Positions 9,625 to 20,200 of a DNA stretch of 64,000 nt are shown in pieces. This DNA is from Thelonectria olida (taxonomy: Eukaryota; Ascomycota; Sordariomycetes; Hypocreales; Nectriaceae), in contig JAGPYM010000006.1 in the NCBI GenBank assembly GCA_020736575.1, positions 434,001 to 498,000 of the forward strand. Direction: 5' to 3'. The position numbers were made by a program, and so were the translations under genes. Each line of letters opens with the position of its first letter. Position 1 is the first letter of the stretch. The notes below the pieces were generated by a model. That model did no database searches. It worked only from the letters and a program-made list of their open reading frames with translations, and was not told the DNA's origin.

Positions 9625-12567
9625 ATGACTGCTCTAGTAGGCTTTTCCTTGTTCAATTGGTCCCGTTGCTTGAAGATCCCTGACTCACATGTGAATCTTT
9701 AGCGGAGAGCCATTGCTCTCAACGCCGTCGCCATCTCCAGGCGACAGGTCCAAGGCCTCGCCGTTCGCTCGCGATCTCTTCCCGCGGCTGTCTCCCAGTT
9801 CCGTGCTTACACTTCGACCCGTACCCTGCGCCAACATGCCTTCCACTCCCAGCTCGAGAGCACCCCCAACGCCGCCGACTTGCTCGCCGCCCAGCAGCCC
9901 GCCGTAACGAACCCCCAGACTTTGACCGAGAAGATTGTCCAGAGATACTCGGTTGGCTTGGCCCCTGGCAAGAAGGTCAAGGCCGGTGACTATGTCACAC
10001 TCGCGCCGCACAAATGTAGGTTTGTCCTGCGAAGCAGCACGTTGATCTAATCTAAATATGCAGTGATGACACACGACAACAGTGCCCCCGTCATCAAGAA
10101 ATTTAAAGGGCTTGGCGCCTCCAAGATCCACGACAATCGCCAGCTCGTTTTTACAATAGGTGGGACATCCTAACCCCTCAAGCGGTGTGAAGTTTACTTG
10201 AGAAGTCTGAGGGTGACAGAATAAGCCGATCTTTGAGTGGGTGATAGTGCCACGGAGCTGATCGAGAATTTATGTCATCCACCCCAGTTTGTCTCGTGTA
10301 TTTTTCAGATCGCTTGCCTCTACCTAATCTCTATTCTAACTTATACGCTCTATCAGATCATGACATCTCGAACACCTCCGAGTCCAACCTAAAGAAGTAC
10401 CGCCAGATCGCAGAGTTTGCTGCCGAGCATGGCATCGACAATTTCAAGGCAGGAATGGGCATTGGACATCAACTGATGATTCAAGAAGGGTACGCCTGGC
10501 CGGGTACGGTTACGGTTGCAAGTGATTCCCATTCCAATATGTACGGCGGAATCTCGGCACTTGTGAGATATATCCATCACCCCCATTTGCAACGACCTTA
10601 TACTTACACAGCAAGGGCACGCCCGTAGTGCGGACTGATGCCGCGAGCATCTATGCAACAGGAAAGACGTGGTGGCAGGTACCGAATATAGCCAAAATCA
10701 CCTTCACCGGCATCCTTCCGCCGGCGGTGACTGGGAAAGATGTGATTGTCGCACTCTGCGGTCTCTTCAACCAGGATGAGTGCCTTAATCACGCCATCGA
10801 GTTCGCTGGCTCCGAGCAGACTATGGCAAGCATCCCCATCGACGACCGCTTGGCAATATCGAACATGTCGACCGAGTTTGGGGCCTTGAGCGGCCTTTTC
10901 CCCGTCGACGACGTCCTCATTTCTTGGTACCGCGCAAAGGCTACGACCCAGGCCATGTTCAACGGATCTTCGAAGGACCGTCTGAGTCACGAGCGGATCG
11001 ACGAGCTGGTGCAGAACCGACTTGTCGCTGACCCTGGTGCTACCTACTCCAAGGAGCTCTACCTGTAAGCATTCAACCTCAAGAGTCATGTGGCAGCACA
11101 GGAACTGAAATCACTAGAAATCTTTCGACCCTATCTCCTTTCGTTGCCGGGCCTAATTCGGTCAAGGTCGCTACCCCTATAAAGGATCTAGAGGCCCGAG
11201 ACATCCCTATTACCAAAGCATACATCGTCTCTTGTACATCCAGTCGAGCCTCGGATTTCAAAAGAGCCGCTCTTGTCTTCCGCGAAGCCGCTAAGGAGGG
11301 CAAGCCTGCCGTCGTTGCCCCAGGTGTCAGCCTCTATATCGCTGCGGCCTCCCTTTCTGAGCAGCGGATCGCTGAGGAAGAGGGTGACTGGCAAGTCCTA
11401 CTCGATGCCGGAGCCCGGCCGCTCGCATCGGGCTGTGGGCCATGTATCGGCCTTGGGCAGGCTGAAACTCTCCTCGGACCTAGTAAGTGCGAGAATAATA
11501 GCTATCCAGATGGAGTGTTAACCAATCGCAGGCGATGTCGGTATCTCGGCCAGTAACCGGAACTTCAAGGTAAATAAAGACAATCTTAAGTTTAAAGCAA
11601 AATTCTAATATATGTCAACTAAGGGTCGTATGGGCTCCCCGGATGCTAAAGCCTATCTAGCCAGCGCCGAGGTAGTTGCTGCCAGTGCCCTTCAGGGTAA
11701 GATTGCAGGCCCTGGCTGGTACCAAAAGCCCGAGGGCGTGGAAAAGGTCATCATCGGCGAGGGCAGCGGCGATTACGTCGCTGACAAGGCCCTCTCCATT
11801 GGAGATGCTCTCGACAAGATCATCGCCGAGGCCGAAAGCATGATTGTCGGTGCTGAAGGAGCTGGTGAACAATCATCTACCGCTGCTGCCACCGAGGAGG
11901 AAACTCTCACCGAGATCCTCCCCGGCTTCCCCGAGAAGATCGAGGGCGAAATCGTCTTCTGCGATGCCGATAATGTGAATACGGATGGTATATACCCTGG
12001 AAAGTGTAAGTCAAATCCCGGTAGAAATGCCGAGAAATCCTAGATGCCTGCCTCCAAGGTATTGCACTGCTAACCCGTTCGGCAGATACCTACCAGGACA
12101 ACGTCCCCAAGGAGAAGATGGCAGAGGTCTGCATGGAGAACTACGATACCGAGTTTCGCACAATAGCCAAGGCTGGCGATATCTTGGTGTCCGGCTTCAA
12201 CTTTGGGTGTGGAAGCTCCCGTGAACAGGCCGCCACGTCAATCCTCGCAAAGCAGATCCCCCTCGTCGTTGCTGGCAGCTTCGGAAACATCTTCTCCCGC
12301 AATTCCATCAATAACGCTCTCATGGGTGTCGAAGTGCCCCGTCTCATCCAACGCCTGCGTGAAACTTACAAGAACGATACGGAGAAGCCTCTGACCCGTC
12401 GCACTGGCTGGAAGTTCCTCTGGGATGTCCGTCGTTCCAAGGTCGTCGTCACTGAGAAGGACGGCTCTTCCTGGGAGCAAAAGGTCGGAGAGCTACCTCC
12501 TAACGTGCAGGAGATTATCGCCTGTGGTGGCCTTGAGAATTGGGTGAAGACTCAAATCGGGGCCTGA
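9625..12567 (+). CDS. LYS4: Homoaconitase, mitochondrial (lysine biosynthesis), nine exons, 780 aa
   Basis: [4Fe-4S] hydro-lyase of the fungal alpha-aminoadipate pathway, converting homocitrate via homoaconitate to homoisocitrate in mitochondria. Exons: 9625-9636, 9703-10015, 10064-10159, 10357-10562, 10616-11064, 11118-11482, 11532-11569, 11624-12005, 12086-12567; all phases agree. Exon 1 holds only four codons. The N-terminus is Arg/Ala/Ser-rich without acids, as expected for a mitochondrial presequence. Family blocks: [83 protein letters not shown] and [10 protein letters not shown]. Cluster ligands are Cys398, Cys465 and Cys468. The swivel domain starts near [20 protein letters not shown] and contains [14 protein letters not shown]. 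Length suits the family (about 700-780). Two introns end in AAG; in intron 4 (10563-10615) a CAG lies four bases upstream of the AAG that keeps frame. It is convergent with the MOD5-like gene, with 244 bp between stop codons. Confidence 0.95.
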
Positions 12568-12811
12568 AGGCGGAGGTTGGGGTACTTCTTTGCTTTCCTT
12601 ACGTTGTTGTATTCTCTTTGTATGTGAGATGTCCTATTCCAGGGCGTTGGTCCTTTTGGATTTACTCACAGCGGCTGGATGTTACAAAAAGAATGGTTTA
12701 GAATCTTGGGTTCCCTAGACTTTGTTGCGTCTGAGATATCACCATCACATTAAAGATCCATAACAATCTAGTGGGTGACAAGGTCTGGATGTATTTGAAC
12801 TTTTTTTTAGG

Positions 12812-14296
12812 CTATTCCGAAAACATAGAAGCTATGTCCGGTCCAGATTTATCGCTTTCTGAACCACGATCTTCTTCTCCCGTCTTTTCTACCGGCACTA
12901 ATGACGTCCTCTTCTTCTTGCGCACGACCCGACGGTGCGTGGCGCTCTTGAGATGCTTCTCCCAAGCTTCCTCTGTCATCAGCACCGTGTGACACACCTC
13001 GCACATGCGCTTAGACGGCAGCGGCTTCGGTGCCGGGTTGCCGACTTGCGTGAGCACCTCGTCGGCCAGGGACGATATCTCCGTAGGCGGAGCGCGAGGT
13101 TCTCCGGCGAGGAACTGCTCCGCCAGCTTGACGGCGGGCTGGACGACGTTGTGCTTGTAGCGCGAGACGTCGGTGCTGTCGAGGAGGTACAGGCTGTTCA
13201 TGGCGGCTGGGCCGATGTCGCGGATGCGCGGGATCTGCTTCAGTCTGATCCAGCGGGTCTGGTAGACGGCGTAGCGACGCGTGGCCGTCTTCATCTCCTC
13301 GAGAGCGGCCTTCTTGAGGCGCTCCGTCTCAGAGTGCTCGCGTCCTTCGTCCACGGCCGTCATGTACGGCTCGAATTGCTTGTATCCGATGGACTGCCAG
13401 ATGCCTTTGGTCATGTCCGGAATGCGCCCGGCTGCGGTTCTTTGGCACTTAAAGTTGAAGAGTTCGCGGACTTCGTCCAACAGCCCGGTATCGACCATCT
13501 TGTCGACTCGGCTATCGAGTCGGTCTCGCAGAACCTCGCGTTCCGAGTATACCCAGAACAGCAGGTTCTCCCACGAGTGTCGGGTGCTGGGGTCGTCTTG
13601 CGCGGCGTCCTTGCGTGCTTGCTGCTCGGCGTAGTGATCGGATGCGCGCTTCCCGGTGCGCAGGTAGATTTCAAGGGAGCGCTGGATCTTGCGGCGGTCG
13701 TTGGGGTGCCAGCGGTCGGCCATGACGGGGTCGACTGTCCTCAGCTCGTGCAGCATGACCTCGCCAGATTCTCGCAGGATGGGGAAGGACTTGGACGTGT
13801 CCATTTCGAGGTCGTCCAAGATGACCTCGTCGAAGAGCAGGGGATCGACGTAGTATTGCGAGCCTCCGACGAGAATGGGAAGACGCCCTCGACTACGTAT
13901 GTCTCGTATTACTCGAGTCGCTTCTCGTCTGTAGTCGTCGACATCCCACGGCGTGTCGTCCAAGGAGATGTGTCCGAGAAGATGGTGGGGGATTCCTTGC
14001 TGCTCGGCAGTTGTGATTTTGTTCGTGATGATGGGCAGTCCGTTGTAAAGCTGCATGGCATCTGCGTTGATAATCTCGCCATTGAGTCTAGTGGCCAGCT
14101 CTACAGCTAGCTACACGCAACAAACGTCAGAAACGACTGGGCCGGCGGGTGCGACAGTTGGAGATGGTCGTCGTACCTCGGACTTGCCAGTGCCTGTGGA
14201 GCCCAGCACAACCACGAGGGGTTCAGCGGGAGGTTTGATAGTTGAGGCCATTGTTGTAACATTGCGCCAGAGGATGGGTCTCAGACGGCGCAACAT
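12812..14296 (-). CDS. MOD5: tRNA dimethylallyltransferase (isopentenyltransferase), two exons, 472 or 457 aa
   Basis: Transfers a dimethylallyl group to A37 of tRNAs reading UNN codons (i6A37). Exons on the minus strand are 14177-14296 and 12812-14110, with a 66-nt intron. The P-loop GSTGTGKSE is split from LAVELATRLNGEIINADAMQ by the intron. Further family blocks are PHHLLGH, ILVGGSQYYVD, WHPNDRRKIQRSLEIYLRTG and TKGIWQSIGYKQF. A C-terminal C2H2 zinc finger (CEVCHTVLMTEEAWEKHLKS, then ATHRR) is typical of the eukaryotic enzymes Mod5 and TRIT1. Two in-frame starts are evident. The 14296 start adds MLRRLRPILWRNVTT, basic and without acids, like a mitochondrial presequence; the 14251 start gives MASTIKPPAEP. 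The first has weak context (T at -3, T at +4) and the second strong context (A at -3, G at +4), which would allow leaky scanning. It is divergent from SEC61. Confidence 0.93.
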
Positions 14297-15622
14297 CAAG
14301 GAGCGTAGGCCATGAACAAGCAGCCTGGCGGTGCGACTCTGCGCATGATATTGATGAACGGCGTGTAAAGATGGAGGGACCAAAATTGTGACATGTGAAC
14401 CAATAAGCTTAACGCGCGACGCGGGGAGCTCCACGGGGAGAAGTGTGACGGGACCAGGTCGGTCCAAAACTCCAAAGGGTTTTTTGGGTGGTTCTAGAAG
14501 ATTTACGGAAAATATTACCGCCGCCAACTGGGGAGCCATGCCAGCCACTGGACAGGGGTAGAGAGAGGTCTTTCAAGCTCTGTCAGATTGCTGAGACTTT
14601 CTCCTCGGCAAGTTAGACGTTTTGAAGTTTATTGTATTTCGTCTGGTCTATTGGGAGGAATTTTCTAAAACTCTCCAGTGCTGATTGGTTTGGTGACTTG
14701 TGAGACTTTGAAACTCAGCTCTGTGTTCGGAACGCCACGACCCTATTAGAAGACCAATTGACAGCTTCGATCTTGCATTATAGCCCTGCTGCTCTTTGCT
14801 GGCCTCGCGGCAGAAGTGTCGTAGATGTTGCCAGATTTTCGTCTTTGGAAATCCGGTCAAGTGGAAAAGACACCTATATTTGAACGAACCCAAGTCACAC
14901 ATGCGCATTGTCTCGAAGCTTGTAGAATCCCAGCGATCTTGCAGCGTCGTGGCTTGCCAGCACAACTAGAACCATGAAGATGCGTGGATGAACATGACAG
15001 ACTGTCTTTTCATTTCCCCCAAGTTACACCTTTGGCTCCATCTCCATAGGTAAGCTTAATCGAGGATCCGGGCCCTCTCAATGTCGTGAGAGATGTTACA
15101 AACCACGAAAGGAGAAGTCCAGACTCAACTCGATAACCCCTGTCCTGTCACCAAAAGAGGCATGCCCATAGTCAAAGACGACTGCCCAATCCTTCGCTCA
15201 GAGAAGACTGTTTGCTTCCAATTTTTTCCGTCTGCTCTCGCAACACGTACGCGATCCAGAGTAACATGATCTCTTTGTCAACAAGATGAGCATTGCCGGT
15301 GATTCGGCGCCTCTTGCATGATATTAGTCCCGTCGCTCATCCCGTCTTCCCCACTCGCCTCCATGTCCTCATTAGTGCCAGCGCCCGGGAAGCCACTGAG
15401 GAAGAGAACTGGCTTTTTATCACGTGACCGTCCGCACTGGTACCTTTCGACACCTTAGTTAATGCCAGCCTGTTCACCAGTTCTCCTTAATTATCCATCG
15501 ACCCTTCGCACCACGCTTGAGCTCTGCAAGCTCGGCTTCCTCCTCTTCTTTCTTTCTTTCCCTCTTGGATGAATTAGTCCAATTCTTCTTTTCTTTTCCC
15601 TCCCCGTCCTGTCACCGTCACC
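14297..15622. promoter_or_regulatory. 1.3-kb divergent promoter region of the MOD5-like gene and SEC61
   Basis: No supported gene. A 105-codon minus-strand open frame (14648-14965) has no recognisable domain. The 90 bases before the SEC61 start are C/T-rich, as in strongly expressed fungal genes. Confidence 0.5.
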
Positions 15623-17273
15623 ATGAGTTCCCGTAAGTCTTCGCGTTGCCTTTCCCCTTTTGCGCTGAGCTCCCGGCAGCTCGCGCGAGCTTGCAAACTG
15701 GCTCTTTGCGCCACGCACAAAACACGACACCATGCGCGCAATTGACATGTCTACATCGCATTCCCCGTGACACGACAGCTAACGTGCGATGCCTTCAACA
15801 GTCCGATTCCTCGACTTGGTCAAGCCCTTCGTGCCGTTCCTCCCTGAGGTTCAGCAGCCGGAGACGAAGATCCCCTTCAACCAAAAGTTGATGTGGACCG
15901 CCCTGACTCTCCTCATCTTCCTGGTCATGAGCCAGATGCCCCTTTACGGCATCGTCTCCTCCGACAACTCGGATCCTCTATACTGGCTGCGAATGGTCAT
16001 CGCGAGTAACCGTGGTACGCTGATGGAACTGGGTATCACCCCCATCATCTCATCTGGCATGGTCTTCCAGCTCCTCGCTGGTACCCACATGATTGATGTC
16101 AACCTCGACCTCAAGTCCGACCGCGAGCTCTACCAGACTGCCCAGAAGCTCCTTGCCTTCATCCTGTCCGCCGGTACCGCCACCGTCTACGTCTTCAGCG
16201 GTCTCTATGGCCCTCCCTCCGACCTTGGTGCTGGCATTGTCTTCCTCCTGATCCTCCAGCTGGTCGTTGCTGGCATGATTGTTATCCTCCTTGACGAGCT
16301 TCTCCAGAAGGGTTACGGTCTTGGCAGCGGTATCTCTCTGTTCATCGCCACCAACATCTGCGAGTCCATCATGTGGAAGGCCTTCTCTCCCACCACCATC
16401 AACACTGGCCGTGGCCCCGAGTTTGAGGGTGCTGTCATTGCCCTCTTCCACCTCCTCATGACCTGGCCCAACAAGCAGCGCGCTCTCCAGGAGGCCTTCT
16501 ACCGCCAGAACCTGCCCAACGTCATGAACCTCCTGGCCACCATTGCCGTCTTTGCCGCCGTTATCTACCTACAGGGCTTCCGCGTCGAGATCCCCGTCAA
16601 GTCGTCCCGACAGCGTGGTGCCCGCGGTTCTTACCCCGTCCGTCTTTTCTACACCTCCAACATGCCCATCATGCTGCAGTCCGCTCTCTCCTCCAACATC
16701 TTCCTCATCTCCCAAATGCTCTACTCTCGCTTCTCTGAGAACCTCCTTGTCCGTCTCTTCGGTGTCTGGGAGGCCAAGGATGGTACCTCGCAGCTCCACG
16801 CCGCCTCCGGTCTCGTTTACTACATGTCTCCTCCTCTCAGCATGAAGGACGCCCTCCTCGACCCCATCCACATGGCCGCCTACGTCGTCTACATGCTCGG
16901 CGCCTGCGCTCTCTTCTCCAAGACTTGGATTGAAGTTTCTGGCTCCAGCCCCCGCGATGTTGCCAAGCAGCTCAAGGACCAAGGTCTCGTTATGGCTGGT
17001 CACCGCGACCAGAGCATGTACAAGGAGCTCAAGCGCATCATTCCCACTGCCGCCGCCTTCGGTGGTGCTTGCATCGGTGCGCTCTCCGTCACCAGCGACC
17101 TCCTCGGTGCCCTCGGCTCCGGCACCGGTACCCTCCTTGCTGTCACGTAAGTTGCTCCAATTGACGTGTAAAATCCAAAATCGCTAACACGTTGCAGTAT
17201 CATCTACGGTTACTTCGAAATCGCCGCCAAGGAGGGTGACATGTCTGGTATGAAGGGCATGATCATGGGTTGA
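15623..17273 (+). CDS. SEC61: Sec61 translocon alpha subunit, three exons, 476 aa
   Basis: Pore subunit of the ER protein-conducting channel (SecY/Sec61 family), a ten-helix ER membrane protein partnering Sec61 beta (Sbh1) and gamma (Sss1). Exons are 15623-15632, 15802-17146 and 17198-17273; introns are 169 and 51 nt with CAG acceptors. The spliced start reads [20 protein letters not shown], matching the family N-terminus. Signature blocks: QMPLYGI in the plug/TM2 area, [60 protein letters not shown] (a ribosome-binding cytosolic loop), [20 protein letters not shown] and [20 protein letters not shown]. Length is usual for the family. An in-frame ATG inside intron 1 (15789, [10 protein letters not shown]) would give a nearly identical protein from unspliced RNA. 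Codon bias is strong (C-ending), consistent with high expression. Confidence 0.97.
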
Positions 17274-20200
17274 TTGTGGCCCTCATGAAACCAATGACGT
17301 AGCCACGAATCATTGGTGTCCGCGCCGACCCGGACCAATGTGTATTAACAGAAGTCAGAGGAGAGGAAAAGAGAAAATAGTTATATAAGGTTTTTTTTTA
17401 CTTTTGTCCTTTGCCATCAAAAAAACAGTTACGGGAGTCGATGGAGTGAGGTCAATTTGGCTTGGAAAGGGCATTCATTTGGCGGCGATCTAGGGCTGCC
17501 AAGATTAAGAACCGAGCATCGTGTCGAGCTGTCTTCATGGGTTACTGCATTTTAGGGGAAGAAGATGCCATGACAGGGAGCCCATCCTGGGGACGGTTAT
17601 GGAAGAACTTCCTTGTACCTTTAAGGCTGCGTATGTACTTTGTATGAATGACAGGATTTAATGCCATCCATCGGCGCAATTTGGGCCAGTTATGGTGACT
17701 CTCTTGCAGAGCTCTGGGAAGGACTGACAAGTAGTTGGCAACCAGTGAGCTGCGGGCCAACTTGATGCGTCATGACTCCGTGATTGCAAGCCAATGAATG
17801 AAATGATGTGTCATGAAGATGAAAAAGATAAGATGAGACGTACCAGTCCAGGGTAGCACGGGTCCAGGGTCAAGGACGAGTTGGTTGGTTGCATGCGCAG
17901 CTGACATGCAGCGCGGAGGCTTTAGGTGATGACCGATGTCCTTCATGTTCATGTGAATGGAGGAGAAGAGGGGCGTAGCAGACAAGGAGCTGTTGCTCGG
18001 CCGGCGTTGCAATGATGTGAATGTGCGGGAAACCGGGGAAAGCTAGGCGACAACATGCTCGAGGGGAAGAGGAGATGTGGTTGCATTTGAAAAATGAAGC
18101 GTTACTTGGATTGCGATTGTATGGCTGCCTGGACTTGACAGAATGCAAATGCTGTCGTGATTGTGACTGTGGAGTTGCTGGGAGGCCGAATGCCTGATGC
18201 CATCATGTGGGATGCTCTGGAGGTTGAAGTGGGATGTTTTCAAGTGTGAGTATAGCTCGGGCCGGCGTGCGGGCGTTGCAGATCTGTGCCGTTGAGTCAT
18301 TGAGTCCTTGATGGATGATTGACACCTACCCAGTAACTTGCGTCTTGGATGGCCGAATTGCGCAAGTTGCAAAGAACACCTCGCGTGGCCGAGTTACTCA
18401 CACGGCGCAGAGAAATGGTGGTTGAGTGGCCATCCGAGATAGGCATCCCGCTGCCGAACCGCCGCTCGCTAGGCCTTGAGCAAAAGAACCACTGATGGGT
18501 TTCCCTCAAAGGCAGGTCAATGAGGACCATCGGTCACCCACCTCCTCCGCGCCCCTCACACGGCGGCTATCTTATCGAACTAGGCATCCCCCATCCATGT
18601 CAATCCTCATGGCCGCGCATTAGCAAGTTGCAATTGCATCAAGACCGCAGAGCAACAATACGAAGGTTTCTGGATCACCGGCCCGCGGCGGCCAACAAGA
18701 CGAGACATATTTGTAGAACCCAGTCGTGTCCCGGTGGCTTCAATTGGCTCGCTGCAAGTGCGCAACGCTTATGCATTGCTCTGCTGCAGGATGGGGGGAT
18801 GAAGATATCACGCGGCGCGGACGACTCTGCGAGTTGAGGAAGCCGACTTTCAGTCACACCGCAGAGCAAAGAAACCTTCCAAGCCCTTTAAACTCTCGGG
18901 TAGATCGAGCCAAGACTCCGTTGCCGGTCAAGAAATGCATGTCAAGACCGGTGTGATTGACGACAATCAGGGAGAGCCGCATGGCGACGTCAACATGCCT
19001 GCTCCGCAACAATTGGGCTGCGTTGACGGGAATTAGCAGGCGAACTGGCGGGATGAATCGCGAATGTCTGGTCGCGAGAGGCCAGGGCCCTGGGAGGTGC
19101 AGAAGTCATGGGATAGTTCAACGGGACAGGGGACATGCGGTTCCGAGTGCTTGACGGACCAGACTGGTTGTTGCTCGTACACACAAGACTATGTGCCAAT
19201 TGACGAGCGAAAAAGACCCAACACGGGACCAGAACCGGGGGCCAGCTCAGATCGGCACCCGTCACGGTTCCCAGCTGTCAGATTAATAAATGGCTTCCAC
19301 GGAGGTGAGTGCCCCGGCACAGATCTCTCAAAGATGACTCCCGGCGGTGAGGCAGAGTTCCGAGTTGACAGGGGCTGTTTTTGATGCTACCCAGCACGTA
19401 ACCATAACTTTAGGTCCTACTTATGTAGGAACATACCTTTGCCAATCGCAATTGCCAGCGGCAGACGGGGGGGAGTCAGAGTCACTGCAGCTGGATAAGA
19501 GCCTGCGCAAGATACTGTTGAAGAGAACTGAAGCTCCCTGCGACTCCATTCTTAGTGGGGTGCAGTAGAGCAATGTTGTGGAGATGTTGCACTTCGTGAT
19601 GTGCGTTTCGTACGCTGTCATCTCTTCGTGTACTTCGCACGTACCTGATCTTCAGGCACAGGGAGTGACATGGCCCGGTCTCAAACCCCAGAGAACTGAG
19701 TCAATGAAAACTATGCGAGCCAATGGCGCAGGGTTGATTTCTTTCGACAGGAACGAGTTGGACGTCCTAGGACCTGAAGGTGTCTTAGATGCATCAGCAA
19801 CAAGCCCAAGGTCGGAATGGAGAGTGACACCAGATGTCGAGGGAGGGGACACTGTATTTTCGACAGCGTTGCAACGACCGACATGGGCCCAAGGGAGATG
19901 CAAGGTGCAAGGACCGATGAACATCTCCACTCGGGCGGAACACAGTCTTCGTAAGGTCTCAATTGCTCGGAGGGTTCTACTCTGCGCTCGAAATTGTTTT
20001 GTCGACGTATGTTCTGAGTGTCCCCCAGACACGTGTGGAGGCTAAAGTCATGGTTGACATGCTGTTGTATAGTATTAGCCACGAGATAATCTGACAACCT
20101 ATCTTTGGTCACACAATGCTGTGATATGTAGGTAAGTTGGGTATTATGCAGCATTAGGTGTGCTGTGTCGCGCTCGTGAATGGTTTGTTGTCAATAGCGT

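Noticed and set aside
12935..14110. 391-codon plus-strand open frame
   Set aside because: It lies exactly antisense to exon 2 of the MOD5-like gene, whose motifs are unmistakable. It arises from codon bias of the true strand.
14648..14965. 105-codon minus-strand open frame in the SEC61 upstream region
   Set aside because: No recognisable domain or supporting splice partners; chance length in non-coding DNA.
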